Assembly (NCBI GenBank): GCA_950295325.1
Contig: OX485807.1
Span: 3,722,501 to 3,786,500, forward strand
Source of the DNA: Polytrichum commune
Taxonomy: Eukaryota > Streptophyta > Polytrichopsida > Polytrichales > Polytrichaceae
Length of the DNA: 64,000 nt
Direction of reading: 5' to 3'
The stretch's first letter is position 1. The number at the start of each line of letters is the position of its first letter. A program made the position numbers and the translations under genes. The notes beneath the pieces were generated by a model that saw only the letters and a list, made by a program, of their open reading frames with translations, was not told the origin of the DNA and searched no databases. Positions 24,957 through 36,830 of this stretch are shown here, one piece after another.

Positions 24957-25270
24957 TCCGCAACTACTGCATCGATAGGCAGGATGTGGCTAGTACAGAA
25001 TGACCCGAATTTTTTCACACGGATTGATACACCTACTTTCTCAATCTCTAACAACAAGTGATGTTGAGTCTAAAGATGAGTCCTACTTAGTTTGTGAAAT
25101 TTTCTGTCATTGAGAACATCAAAATAATAAAGCTAGAATTTCCATTAAAACGGAATGGCATGAAACGCTGCATCCATTGGAAGGATGTGGATAATACAAA
25201 ACCACCACAGATTTCTTCGCATAGTGTGATCCACCTTCTTTCTCAATCTCTAACAACAACAATTGTTGAG
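24957..25270. repeat. Tandem duplication of a ~100-bp exon-like segment
   Basis: The stretch ending CTTTCTCAATCTCTAACAAC occurs at about 24960-25056 and again, diverged, at about 25170-25260. On the minus strand the first copy encodes EIEKVGVSIRVKKFGSF and ILPIDAVVAE before a GTAAAT donor-like site. It may be another captured exon, but its phase does not match the next exon. Confidence 0.45.
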
Positions 25271-25888
25271 TTCTACACTCCACTATAGGTAAACAACACC
25301 TCTCTTCACTCTACCTCGCACTTATCATGTTGAGATGCAGGAAATACGGTCCACTTCTTAGGGTTTTGCTGAAGTTTCCGCCAACATCTCATATTTAATT
25401 GGAAATGAAAATGCACCATATCTCCAGATGTGCTGAATCCTTCTCCACATCAAGAAACGTGAAAGAAAGAAAGCAGGACAAGAAGACTTGAGTACCAATT
25501 CTTTGCTGCTGCGGCTGCCGAATAGCGGCAGCTCCATTACTTGCATTCGATTTCATAGCTTCGTATGGTTAACAGCGATTCTCATGGCCACCTTTTTCCA
25601 ACCTGTTTCTGGGAGTCCACGAAAGAGTGCTGCATCCAGCATCACAGCTTCACAGACTTGAATCGTCTCCGAGGTTGCGGTGACCAGGTCCGACAATGGA
25701 TTCCCAGCATTCGGCGAAATCGGAGGTGGTGTCGGCACCCAGCATTCGGCGAATTCCTAAACCCAAAAACGCCCTAAACCCACAACCAACAATCCCAGCA
25801 CCCTTAAACTAAACCAACAATCAACAATCAACCAACAATCCCAGGGTTTCGGCATTCACCTGTGAAGACGGGCAAATTGCGAGGAGTA

Positions 25889-26950
25889 TCATCCGCAACT
25901 CCAGCGCTTGAATCCAAATTGGTCGGAGAAGGTGCCCAGGGTGGTGCAGTGGTGTCGAAGGGCCACCACAGGGACTGCAACGCGATTCCTTCGCGAGTTC
26001 GACTCCAGGTTGCGGTCCTTGATGAGCTTCGAATGTTCAAGCTCCTCTAGCTCCGCAGCACGCCTCTCCACTCTCATTCGGCGCTCCAGTCTTTCAATCT
26101 CCTCCTGCCGACGGAGGGTGAAATACCTTCTAGCCTCCTCGGTGATGCCCTCTTCCAAGGGCATGGTGAAGAGGGACAATGCACATTGGTCCTGCAATGC
26201 ATTAGCCTTGCGAAGGCTTGCTTCGGCCATAGTTTCAGTAGCTCGGGCTTGAGCGGCCAATACCTTCTCCCGTTTCTTCTGCTGCAACAAATCCACCTTC
26301 GCCGACTTCGACCCCTGCGGCCTGGTGGGACGGGGGGGAAACCCAGTGGGACTCGCGGCGACAAACCTCCCCGCAACAGGTTCATCTGCCACAACGACCT
26401 CATTTTCTTCGGCACTTCGTTCATCTGAGGTGCCAACCTCACCAACAATTGTCGGAGGAGAAGGAGATTTCCGCTTCCCCATGCTTTGCCCTCTAGGGCT
26501 AATCTCCGCTGATCGCCTTTGCACATCCACAGGGGAATCCCACCACCTCGGAATCTCCTTCAAAACATGCCAACAATGCAAGTAAGCAAATTCTTGGTGC
26601 TTGGGATGCCTATCCCGATAAAATTGGAGCGATTTGTCAACAACATCGTCAAGGGAGGCGCCGGACTCTCTGCAATCAAACACTTGCTTGTACGCCCCAC
26701 AAAATTTGCCCACATCGTGTTTGATTTGACCCCATTTTGTCTCTAGCGACCTAGCTGGTCTCACAGGATTTGAGCGTGGTTTGTTATGATTGAAATGAGC
26801 GGTGATGCGATCCCAGAATGCAGAATTGCGTTGACCATTGCCACAAATTGGGTCTTGCGAAACAGCAAGAAAACTCCTACACAAGCTTCTCTCCTCATCG
26901 GCACTGAAATTTCTTCCCTTGCGTGGCTTTCCCGCCATTTGGTGTGCCAT
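25889..26950 (-). CDS. Harbinger MYB/SANT-like accessory protein (NAM-like)
   Basis: An intact 353-residue frame from the ATG at 26950, chosen because it is the first ATG (followed by AHQMAGKPRKG). The N-terminal trihelix/SANT-like part reads GRNFSADEERSLCRSF, ISAFWDRITAHFN-type residues, then LETKWGQIKHDVGKF and YRDRHPKHQEFAYLHCW, as in the MYB-like proteins of PIF/Harbinger elements and the plant NAM-associated group. The middle is basic with a putative NLS (MGKRKSPS), and the C-terminal third is a charged coiled coil (RRQEEIERLERRMRVERR). Family members bind the subterminal DNA and carry the transposase into the nucleus. It is convergent with the transposase, at the far end of the element. 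Confidence 0.85.
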   Translation of the reverse strand: MAHQMAGKPRKGRNFSADEERSLCRSFLAVSQDPICGNGQRNSAFWDRITAHFNHNKPRSNPVRPARSLETKWGQIKHDVGKFCGAYKQVFDCRESGASLDDVVDKSLQFYRDRHPKHQEFAYLHCWHVLKEIPRWWDSPVDVQRRSAEISPRGQSMGKRKSPSPPTIVGEVGTSDERSAEENEVVVADEPVAGRFVAASPTGFPPRPTRPQGSKSAKVDLLQQKKREKVLAAQARATETMAEASLRKANALQDQCALSLFTMPLEEGITEEARRYFTLRRQEEIERLERRMRVERRAAELEELEHSKLIKDRNLESNSRRNRVAVPVVALRHHCTTLGTFSDQFGFKRWSCG

Positions 26951-27785
26951 GGTGGCCTCGTAGCGGGAGGACAAGGTCTCTCGGCAAAGTAAAAAATTAT
27001 GCCGAGAGCGGGAGTCCCTTTAGCGGGACCTGGTGCATAGCGGGCTTGGTGCCGAGCCCGTTGGCCCGAGCCCGGGCTACCTATTCACGGTAGTTGCCGT
27101 TGAAGGGACAGGGTTGGCGATGCCCTTAGTGGTGGTCATTGGCTAGGCCCATTTGCCTATAGTATCATATGCCTGCTAACAAAAATAAGCCTTCATTGAT
27201 CTACAACCATTACTTGGGCACCCCTTATAGAAAAGATACCAACCCTAGTAGGTTACTTAATCTTTTGTGGGGCCTAACTTCCAATTTTTGGTGTACGTAA
27301 CATTACTCAAGCTATGGAGCTTGGTCCCTTTTTCCAAATGGGGAAGGGTGCTCCATAGTTGAGAATCCAACATTAGGTACTCCCTCGGAGTTTCCAACGA
27401 TGTCACACTTCATTGTGCCAACTTGTGATGATCCCAAGCAAGCCGGCAATGACTCTCCTATTTATTTTTAATACAAAAAACAATTTCCGATTACAAATTT
27501 TGGGATAGCTTGCCTAAGTGTCAATTTCCCTCACATTGTGAATAGTACTTAGGCTCAAACTATTCATTTTGTGAGGGAGGCCAACATAAAAGGGGCGTAA
27601 TGCTTCCCTAGTGTTGAGTAATGTTAAACCACACACCAGTGGGAATAAATTAAAGATTATGAAATGAATTTTCGTACATATATCCATTTGAGAATCCAAA
27701 CCAAGAAGGAATCACACTTACTATTAAAAATGCTCCAATTTGTGAGTTTGAGACAAACTTTGCATTCCTTGCATCAATGATCTGT

Positions 27786-28346
27786 CACGGGTAGGTCACT
27801 CTAAGGCATTTTTGTGCACCACGTGCGGCTGAGGGTTTTTTTGTTTTGGGGCTATTTACCTTCAAGGGTTGAATTAAAGCCTCCCTTTAATTACTTAAAT
27901 TTCAAAAATGGCCCATTTGTTTGCACCCTTCCATTACTTATATTGTCCAAGTCACTGCAATTTTTTGTACTCTATATTCCTTTTAAGTAATAAAAGCTAA
28001 TCTACTTCCTGACGCATTGACGAGTATTAAGGGAAACCATGGAAACAAAGAAGGGTGCAAACAGTAATATCATTGCAAACAAAGTTATGAAGAAAACACA
28101 TAGGAGACCATAGCAAACATACTAAACATACCTTCTAGGATCCTTATCTTCAGCCCCTATATTAATTTTACAAAAAATAATGGCCCACATTTTATGTCCA
28201 TCTAACTTACTTATAATGGGATTGTCTACATTTAATGGCCCCTTCATTATTTGGAATTCCTTTATAATTTTTATTTCAAATGATTTTAATCCTCTCTATA
28301 TTATGCCGCATGTCGTTTTTAAAATGCACTAAGTGACCTACCCGTG
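27786..28346. mobile_element. hAT-type MITE with 8-bp target duplication
   Basis: A 561-bp element with ends CACGGGTAGGTCACT and inverted GTGACCTACCCGTG, flanked by TGATCTGT on both sides (27778-27785 and 28347-28354). An 8-bp duplication is the hAT signature. It is AT-rich and non-coding. A related diverged copy lies near 44450-44680, and a short relative near 61490-61560. Confidence 0.8.
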
Positions 28347-28354
28347 TGATCTGT

Positions 28355-30960
28355 CAATACAACCAAGGCTACATTTCCATTTACATTATTAAAGGTGATA
28401 CAAAAATCCTTTATGCTATGGAATTAGTGCCATCAAAAGATGTAGGAAACATTGTTCATACTTGCACTTGGCACTATTCATTGAAAGTGTTGGCACTTGG
28501 CATGAAAGTATCGGCGCTTAGCACTTTTCAATGAAAAGTGTTGGGACTTGGCACTATCCACTGACAACCATGTGGCAAGCACTAATCACGTGCATGCACT
28601 AATTTGCTTGAAATCTATGGTACATGAACATCTATTCATGAATTTATTGTCACTTGGTAAAACAAATTAGCCCTCAGTAACTTTGAGATTCAGTTAGATT
28701 GTGTTAACTTTGTGACTTGAATGAGTACCACCCTCACTAATTGGTATACATAGCACTTGTAGTTATTATACACAAGTAACCATCTTACAACCCATAGCAT
28801 GGCAACATGTGTATGATCTTGAACATAACTCTCACCATGTTGCAATCTAAGGTCACTAGCTATAGTCTATATTTGTCGTGTTCATGTCCAATGAAGGTAG
28901 GACACGTCAACAAGATTTGAGATGATAGACGTTGCGAGCAAGACATCCACCTACTCAAAACCATTTTAGGGCATAATTGGTTTGTTCATAGACAAACATT
29001 GGAGGTAATGGATAGATAGATATACACGCCGGCTCCTGACAATGCAAGCATGAATGAAGAGCCTCGTTGCCCGCGGGCTCAGGTTATGGATGAAATGCTC
29101 CTTGTGTGGATAGAAAAGCATGGGGAGGTATTTGAAGTGCCTCCTCTTGATGAGCAACTAGATATGGAAACTAAAGTTTGAGCCCAAAGAGGGAGCAATA
29201 TATTAGTAGTATCATCTACAATGTGTGTGCCCTATTTGTTCGCTCTTCTTAATGAGACGCTTATATTTGAATGGTATATGACAACTTAGATTTCTAGTTA
29301 AGAGTAGGACACAAAAATGACATGTGTTCCAATGAGATTGAAAAGCATGTGCTCAAAAGACGCTAACCATTCTAAGTTCAATAGTGAACACAATTGGGAG
29401 GGCCCACCTCATTCGATCATTACTCAAAGAGAAAGAGCCGAATCTTCACTTTAACCTACTAGCTATAACTTTGGATCGTAACTCCAATCTTGAAACTTGA
29501 ATTGCCAATCTTCGTGATTCACAATTGCTCACAAGATGGCACAATCCCCATTCCGATCCAATGGTCCAAGTGTTTGTGGAGTTGGATGTGCCCATAATAG
29601 GACCACATAACTTACCTCACTACACCCATCTTGACACTCGTCAAGCTCGACCACAATACTCTTGAGTTGTTTTACATACCACCCTAATTTGCAAAGGAGA
29701 TAATGCACGAGGAGTGTTCTCTTCGACATATATACGCACCTTCAAAACCATTCCAAATTACAAGAAGGGTATGCTAAATTGTGAGAAACTAAACAAGATT
29801 GAGAAACTAGCAAACAAAGTGCACTAAGAAACGAAACCTTTATTGATTTTGGTAGACAGAAGAATATCTAGAATTGTATGCATAAGTGATTCATCCTTTC
29901 AGCGAGGATGCCCAAAAACACTTTGAGCTTTGTCAGAACCATGATTGAAGTAGTCTTGCTCAATACAACCGCTCCTAAGGTATGGCGTGCTTCACGAAGG
30001 GCCATCCATGCAACAAAATGATGCAATGCACTAGGTATTACATTCGAGAGCTAACAATCGTGCTAAGTAGGTACCAACACCACTACTTGGGAATAAGACT
30101 CCTTGAAAGAAACGGAAAGTGAAAACCATGCAGTTTCATGCATCATCAACTACCTAGGTACGACAGAAGGACAATTCTCTTCTCAGCATCTTCCAAAAGA
30201 TTGAAAGTGACTAGTTGCCATGTGCACGCCTACATCTCAATATGTAAGGTGCGAGTTCGCTCTGACTTGTCATCCAAATTGATCAGGTTTATTTGTTCTA
30301 ACATGAATTCCATCGGTTGCAGCTGTGCATAGACTGTAACATTACGATTCTCACCACCAGATCGTTAGAATACAATAATCAAATTTTTATTGCGTACATG
30401 TGAGGCTGAGAATTGATCCAATGTGGACCTCAAAGAGAGATTCTACTGGACCTCTGCTCCCTCACATAATCCGTTCATAGTTTACATACAACATTGAAGG
30501 ATCAGCTCACCGTTTCAATTTGTGTACATACGTTATCGCTTGTGAAGCTGTAGGGGGTGAGATTACTAAACCTTGCCGATGAACAACACTTATTCAGGCG
30601 CCTACATAAGTTCATCAGCTACAATGGAGTCATGTCCGATCTACTATGGATCTTATTAACCTACTGCGGTAGTACTCAAAGTTGCATCAGCCGCACATAC
30701 CAGGTAGCAAAAGATCTGTCCTTGCTGCTACGCAATTCTACACTGGAAATCTAAACCAATTCTAAAACATTATACTGCTTGTTACATCGACAGTCACATC
30801 AAATCTCTAACTGCATCCGTGGATAACTACATCGGATGAGTCATCAGAGCCCACAGAAACAACAATTCATCAATATCACAACAGTAGCCAGCTGAAACGT
30901 GCTCGGCCACATCGATCCATCACCAGGTGATAATTATGGTCATGCCACAGGTGATGGCAT
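28355..30960. other. Intergenic, no recognised gene
   Basis: No supported exon. A plus-strand open stretch near 29060-29180 (QVMDEMLLVWIEKHGEVFEV) could be transposon debris but has no family match that I can name. The right part is the 3' flank of the STIG1-like gene. Confidence 0.4.
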
Positions 30961-30968
30961 ACATGAAT

Positions 30969-31457
30969 TTAATAATGCTCTTTACCCTCACCGTACCCGC
31001 ACAAGCCATTCTTACACGGCAGGTTGTTCTTGCACTTGTTGCCACAGAAGCCGCAGTTTTTAGCATTGCTCTGGAAGTTGACACACACACCGCTGCAGCA
31101 AAAGGTCCCGAATGCACACTTGGTGTTGCAGCTACCGCAATTGTCGTTCAGGTTGGCTCCCACGTCGAAGCACATCTTGATGTTGTCTTTTTGAGTGCAG
31201 CAGGTTGCGTTCTTGAATGCAGGGTTCAGTTTCTTACATCCGTAGTCCGGTGCAGATCCTGATCCGCATAAGTTGAAGTTCAGAAGGCTACGTCGGCTTC
31301 CTCCTGCAGTGCTTGTGTCAAGCAAGAACCGGTTTCCTGTCCTGGCCATAGCTGCAACATTTTCCTGCACATCAGAGCTGGCCATGGCCATGGTCACGAA
31401 CACTAGGCACAATGCCACCGTCATGGAGCTGGTGAATGAATTACGAAGGGAAGCCAT
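30969..31457 (-). CDS. STIG1-like secreted cysteine-rich protein
   Basis: A single-exon 162-residue protein with an ATG at 31457. Residues 1-26 form a signal peptide (MASLRNSFTSSMTVALCLVF, then small residues). The mature C-terminal half carries the STIG1 cysteine pattern: CCTQ, MCFDVGANLNDNCGSC, KCAFGTFCCSGVCV, NCGFCGNKC and PCKNGLCGYG, with 16 or more cysteines. Family members (Pfam Stig1) are secreted to the apoplast. In seed plants the founder acts in stigma exudate and pollen-tube growth; in other plants the role is unclear. Length and lack of introns are typical. A TATA box and a set of tandem repeats lie upstream. The C-terminus is short and charged (GEGKEHY). Confidence 0.92.
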   Translation of the reverse strand: MASLRNSFTSSMTVALCLVFVTMAMASSDVQENVAAMARTGNRFLLDTSTAGGSRRSLLNFNLCGSGSAPDYGCKKLNPAFKNATCCTQKDNIKMCFDVGANLNDNCGSCNTKCAFGTFCCSGVCVNFQSNAKNCGFCGNKCKNNLPCKNGLCGYGEGKEHY

Positions 31458-31615
31458 GGCAGAAAGCTAGGGCTACAAGAACCTCCAAGAAAATTAGCTA
31501 TGCAAGTGCAAACACAAAATCTGCTGCGCAAGACGTCGATCAGCGGAGCAGAAGCTGTGTGCTAATGGCTTGAAGGTTCAGATGAATGGATGAGAGATTG
31601 GTGAGAGCGCTGTGG

Positions 31616-31623
31616 CTTTTATA
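31616..31623 (-). promoter_or_regulatory. TATA box of the STIG1-like gene
   Basis: On the minus strand the sequence reads TATAAAAG, about 160 bases upstream of the ATG. It is the best core-promoter match in this interval and fits a 5' UTR of about 130 nt. Confidence 0.6.
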
Positions 31624-32001
31624 TGTGAGCAATTCATCGTACTTTGAGGGCTAGGTCTGCACTCCTCTTGTTACACATCCTCACGTCGGATCAGAGTACT
31701 AAGTCGTGCGCTTCTGTCGTGATATCGGATGCTGAATTAGCGGAGTTTTGTCTGAGGCGTGGAGTAAGCGTTGATTCCAACGAGCTGAAGGTTTAGCAGC
31801 GAGCGGGGATACAAAAAACGTGCTCTACTTATCGCCTCCTCAAACATACTGAATGATCACATGCAACTGATGAACTCGAGAGGTATAACCGGGCAGCCCC
31901 TACTCAGCTTAATCTTCAAATACCGTTTCGGTCAAAATCCGAATTGAAGTATGTTATATGCGACATGTGTAAAAGAATTGCAAGACCAGTGAAACTAAGG
32001 C

Positions 32002-32690
32002 CTGTGCATCGTGTTACATAATATTAATGATACAGTATCCAAGAAACGATTTGACAGCCTACAATTTCAAGTGTAATGTAGTGCGTACTAATGGCATAGT
32101 CCGAAGAAACGACACTAGATCTGGCATGTTGTTACTAATACGATGAAGTCAGGCACTGGATCAGTACGTTCCATACGAATCTTCGGAAGAATCGCTAGAG
32201 CAATGGATATGTATGTGTTCGAACTAGGCTGCTGCATCGTGCTACAGAATATTAATTCAGACTCCAATATTCGATTTGACAGCCTACAGATTTCAAGTGC
32301 AATACAGTGTGTAGAAATGGCATAGAACAAATGACACTGGACCTGGCATGTTGTACTAATACGTTGAAGTCAAACGCTGGATCAGTAAGTTCCATACGAA
32401 ATCTTTGGAACAATCGCGAGAGCAGATGCATGTGTATGTGTTCGAACTAGGCTGCTGCATCGTGTTACAGAATACTACTGCAGACTTCAAGAAACGATTA
32501 TAGACAGCGTAAGAACTTTATGAAGTGCAACACATACAGGGCGTAATAATTAATTTGCATACAACAAAAATCACAGACAATGCATGTTTCAATGTGTAAC
32601 AAATGACAAAATGTAGGCCTCATGGCATGATGATGATGTTGTTGTCACTAATACAATGCAGTTAGGCTTTGGATGCAGTTTGAGAGGAAT
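32002..32690. repeat. Three tandem ~225-bp repeats upstream of the STIG1-like gene
   Basis: Copies start at 32002, 32229 and 32452 (spacing 227 and 223), each opening with CTG(CTG)CATCGTGTTACA-like sequence. Copies 1 and 2 share GGATCAGTA(C/A)GTTCCATACGAA and GTATGTGTTCGAACTAGG; copy 3 is diverged after its first ~60 bases. They begin about 550 bp upstream of the start codon. No protein is encoded. Confidence 0.8.
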
Positions 32691-33051
32691 GAATGCGGCA
32701 GCCGTACAGGTTCATATTATATTCGTAAACGAGTACTGTATGATCTGCGCCATGACATGCACACGTCCAGAGCGTCGGTTTTGGCAGACAGCAAGTTTTG
32801 CACAATGCCGTGGGATTGAGGAGTCGTCTGGTTTGCCAATCACGGCAGCTTTTGTCCACCTGGTTTAATGAGGGTCGTGCTTCAAGCTGTGCATCAGCCG
32901 GGTCGTGCTTCGACCTCTCCTTAATATATGCATGTCTCTCTCTCTCTCCCCTCAGTTTATTGCGAGGCACAAGTTGCATGTATGTCAGACATATACAAAT
33001 GTATAGGTAAACATTCTTGAGTCTGCGCGTCCTTCCCTTTATCCTTTTCGA

Positions 33052-34223
33052 AGGTCCCTTTTACACTAGAGCTTGGCCAATCCTCAAGCTCTTAACAGTT
33101 TGAACAAGTGCAAAGGAGCCATGCTCCAAGTGAGATCTATCTAGTTTACACTAGAGCTCGAGTTGAAAGCTTGAACGTGCCATTTTCGGGGTTGTGGAAT
33201 TGACCAGCAGCTTGAACATCTGAAGTTCAAAATTATTGAGGGATTGACCAATTTACAAGCTCTCAATAGTTTGAACAAGTGTAAAGGTGCCATGCTTCAA
33301 GTGAGATCAATCAAATTCACGCTAGAGCTCGAGTTGAGAGCTTGAACACCCCACTGTCGGGGTTGTGGAAATGCCAAGTTTTGGACATCTGTAGTTCAAA
33401 ATTATTGAGGGATTGATCTATCCTCAAGCTCTCAATGGTTTGAAGTACATTAAAGTTGCCATGCTCCAAGTGAGATCTGCAAAAAGGGGGAGAATGATGA
33501 TATCGGTCCTTCAAGGTCTAGGGGATGTATTTATATGGGATTTGTATGAACCGAGCCATAATTGGTAAGTATTGAAATGAGAATCCATGTTTTGCACAAC
33601 TTGTTACAAAGAGGAAGTGAGTACATAGTCATATGTGAAGATGGTTATTAGATATAGGGGATATATATTTGAGTCTAAGTCATTGATATGAGCTTGAATC
33701 TTTCTATGGTTCATTAAAATACTTACATGCTCTTATTGGTAGATTGTTTATGATAAATGGGATAATTTTAGAAAAGAACATTTTTGAAGTTTTAATTCTA
33801 CAATATCAATGGTTAATCTTAAGCCCCTCCATACAACGCCTTCAAGTCCATAATGATGGGCTTCTCAGGTCTTTAAGGGTTGATCAAAGGAGAATTCATG
33901 ACAAGCCAAAGAATGGTTGTAAGCCCATTGGCTTGGGATCCAAAAGAGCTAAAACTCTCAACATTCTTAAACAACCTCCACAAGACAACTTTGAATTTTT
34001 TTAAAATGACAAAGTGTTTGTTATAGTTATTCCACATGGGATGCATGAAGGCACCATGTAATCATTGTAAGTTTTACTATAAGGTTCAAGCTCTCAAGTT
34101 GAAAGTTCAAGTGTAAGGTGAACTTGAGTATACAAAAGTAGTATGGGGCTCCCAGCCAATGAGAAGGCTCCTTTCTTTGAGTTCTTAACCTCTCAACCTA
34201 CTTCTCTAGTGTGAAGGGGGCCT
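33052..34223. mobile_element. Non-autonomous TIR DNA element
   Basis: AGGTCCCTTTTACACTAGAG at 33052-33071 matches the inverted right end AGGCCCCCTTCACACTAGAG (34204-34223) at 17 of 20 positions, all differences being transitions. The left side contains tandem repeats of subterminal sequence. No transposase similarity was seen, and no unambiguous target duplication, so the superfamily is unassigned (hAT-like is possible). Confidence 0.6.
33076..33480. repeat. ~170-bp tandem repeats inside the TIR element
   Basis: Two full and one partial copy start near 33076, 33250 and 33420. Each begins CTCAAGCTCT(T/C)AA(C/T)(A/G)GTTTGAA, continues with CATGCT(C/T)CAAGTGAGATC and CTAGAGCTCGAGTTGA, and ends ATTATTGAGGGATTGA. 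Confidence 0.75.
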
Positions 34224-34624
34224 AATTGGTTACTAAACACATTTTTGACCTTACCATAAGTAGTGTAGAGTGCAAGCATAAATGCTCCCAAGTGTTGCAT
34301 GAGTCCCTATAACTAGCCTCAAATATCTTGAAAGGACCGCCATGTGCTCCCGTATTTAGTTAAATATATTGGATTACATGCAGCTTTATACATACATACA
34401 CGCAGGAATGTAACCCCGATAGGGACATTATCTCTAACAAACCAACCATTCAAACACAAATCTCGGAATCCAACATATACGACCCAAATGGAAAATACAT
34501 AACCACCATCACTACGGAAAGACTACAATAGCTATGGAATCAATTCACCCACAACAACTCCCCACAACTAACCAACTTCCTACAACCACCCCCACAAGAG
34601 TTTGAAACCGAAATACTATGGCTT

Positions 34625-35863
34625 ATGCAAAGATACATAACTATACTCCCCACGAAAAAATCCAAAAACATCCAACCACACAACCGACACCACACACTAC
34701 ACCCAGAAATCACCAAATCACTAATTGAATCATTTAAAATTACACACTCCTACTATTCATCCCCCCTCACCTGCCCCATTCAACTTACACACTATAGCGC
34801 ACCCCATAACCGAGACATGCTATTCGGCTCTTTAGGAAGAGCACAATCCTCCATATGGGAGGGAATAGGCATAGCATTTCCTCCGGACCATAATACAACC
34901 CTAGAAGCCATCCATTGGGCTAGAATGGCCGCCAAAGAAGATACACAAACAAGCACTATACTCATAGTCAACCACAATGATTGGACGCCACAACAACTCC
35001 CACTCACAACCAACACAGACATCCACATCATAGCAACCATCCCACCACACACTATACACTACAACCCCACGCCAGAATGGCCTCAATACTACCAACATAC
35101 AGAACCATCACTCACATCCATCATATGCATACAGAACCAAGTGAATCCAACAGCAAACTTCCAAACCCCACATGAACTACAAGGAATACTCAAAAGAATA
35201 ACAAACACACATATAAACACGTACCCGATCAAACCTACAATCCCACACTACAACGTTAAATTCTCCAATGCATGGAAAAACGCCCCCAAAATAAACACCA
35301 TTACTCACAACAACACAACTACAACACCCCTACCCACCGTATACAACCACATCCATCCCCTCAAATACCCCCCACAACAATGTATATACATGGACGGATC
35401 ATTCATCCCACCCTCCAAGAACTCCGAAGGCCAAATAATGGGCAACACTGCAGGCTCGGGGGTATATAGCCCATACAAAAATACCCGAATTTCGGAAAGA
35501 CTCCATGGATACCCAAATATCTTAAGAGTTGAGCTCAACGCAATACTCATTGCCATCCAAAATATACAAAACACACAACAAGATACGTACATATTCACAC
35601 ATAGCCTTAACAACATATATTTAATTAATAATCACATACAACACCCAACATCCCAACACCATCACCCAGATAAACTACTCATAGCAGCCATCGTACGACA
35701 AATATACTGGACCCCACACATGATTCACATACATAAAGTAAGAGCGCACACATGCATTAATGGCAACGAAATAGCAGACACACTAGCCAACGAAGGAACA
35801 CTAAAAGAAAAACTAGACACGACCCCACGCATACACATAGCTCACACTACCCCTACTGGCTAG
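34625..35863 (+). pseudogene. LINE ORF2 fragment: conserved block plus RNase H
   Basis: The first ~110 residues match the other copy: SYYSSPLTC, LFGSLGRA, EAIHWARMAA and STILIV, a block I cannot assign. From about residue 255 comes RNase H: CIYMDGSF (first acid), LRVELNAIL (second), IFTHSLNNI where TDSL is expected, so the third acid is lost, and RAHTCINGNEIADTLA (fourth). RNase H of LINEs removes the RNA template during second-strand synthesis. The frame stops at 35861-35863 because of a one-base shift; the same protein continues in another frame as YWLASCPIATHDRAI. Confidence 0.8.
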
Positions 35864-36810
35864 CAAGTTGCCCAATAGCCACACATGACAGAGCCATACG
35901 CAACTTAGGCACATTCATAACAAAAACACATGAAAGTTACGAAGCTACATTAGCCAAAAGGAAGTTCCCATACGTCGACAAATGGCTCTCAAACGAACAA
36001 ATCAACCAAAAACTCTCCAACCACTTTTGGAAGATTGTAAATGTACCAGATACCCAAATTACCCAAACTCTAAAATTTAGATTCGCCCAATACATGGGTA
36101 ACCATAGGAAAAATATTTTCTGGCCCCTCAACTACCCAAACCCAAATTGCACAGTGTGCCGCAACAACGACAAAGACACGTGGCCTCACCTACTATCAAC
36201 ATGTGAACACCCGTATCTAAAGGGATTAAGAATTGCAAGACACAACAAAGCAACACACCTCATTACCCAAACACTGCAAGCCAACAAAAATACCAGATTC
36301 TACACTTTGACAAAAGCTGGCAACTTAAACAACCAACCCCCAGACCCAACAGTCCCAAAATGGCTCCTCAAATGCATATGCCCCCAACAACCTTGTCAAT
36401 GCCAAGCCAAATTAAGACCCGACATCCATTGCATACTTGATGCCCCCAACCAAATACAAACACCTATCTCACCCTCCACAAACTACACGGTACAATTCAT
36501 CGAATTCACATACTGCCATGATAGGTTCCCAGAACAAGCCAGAACACACAAACACACCAAATATGACCCACTAATCCACAATATACAAAATAACGGATGG
36601 AAAACCAAACCCCTCATCACAATCACTGTTGGAGTAAGAGGGGCCATTCATGAACACTCTATCGAACAACTCAACAAACTTAAACTCCCAAAGTCTAGCA
36701 TTAAAACACTCATGAAAAAATTACACCAGAATGCCATCAAATACCTCACCTACCTAGTCCTAAACAAAAGGAAACTTGATAACAAACAAACCCCCGTCCT
36801 CCCTCCCTAA
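35850..36810 (+). pseudogene. LINE ORF2 C-terminus: zinc knuckle and PD-(D/E)XK-like domain
   Basis: It continues the RNase H frame after a shift. The knuckle CTVCRNNDKDTWPHLLSTCEHP-type stretch (36149-36213) has CxxC, H and C ligands. A further cysteine cluster CICPQQPCQCQAK follows. Then LRPDIHCI, VQFIEFTYCHDRF and HTKYDPLIHNI occur in the order PD ... E-x-T ... K, followed by GWKTKPLITITVGVRG. This order resembles the restriction-like endonuclease of R2 and Dualen-type LINEs. The stop is at 36808-36810. Confidence 0.65.
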
Positions 36811-36830
36811 AGGGAAGCTGACTAAAGTTA

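Larger units (their letters stand above)
20010..27125. mobile_element. PIF/Harbinger DNA transposon carrying captured host sequence
   Basis: The left end starts GGGCATCGCCAGCCCTGTCC. The inverted right end reads GGGCATCGCCAACCCTGTCC, with one mismatch. TTA flanks both sides (20007-20009 and 27126-27128), the standard Harbinger target duplication. Inside are, from the left, a DDE transposase (plus strand), several captured exons (minus strand) and the MYB/SANT-like partner protein (minus strand), so both canonical proteins are present. At 7.1 kb it is long for the superfamily; the excess is about 4 kb of captured sequence between the two transposon genes. The near-identical ends suggest fairly recent movement. 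Confidence 0.92.
34440..36830 (+). mobile_element. 5'-truncated LINE, same family as the 47-59 kb copy
   Basis: Plus-strand coding with a strongly G-poor, A/C-rich sense strand. It starts within the region downstream of the RT (IYDPNGKYITTITTERL) and runs through a conserved block, RNase H, a zinc knuckle and a PD-(D/E)XK-like C-terminus. Damage in the part present: one TAG near 34531 in place of an expected Trp, one frameshift near 35850, and one lost RNase H acid. Truncation at the 5' end is typical of target-primed reverse transcription. The exact ends and target duplication were not resolved. Confidence 0.82.

Noticed and set aside
25908-26746. Several frames overlapping the MYB-like gene
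   Set aside because: Shadows of the intact 353-residue minus-strand gene.
30927-31262. Plus-strand frame over the STIG1-like gene
   Set aside because: Antisense shadow of the cysteine-rich gene; no start context or homology.
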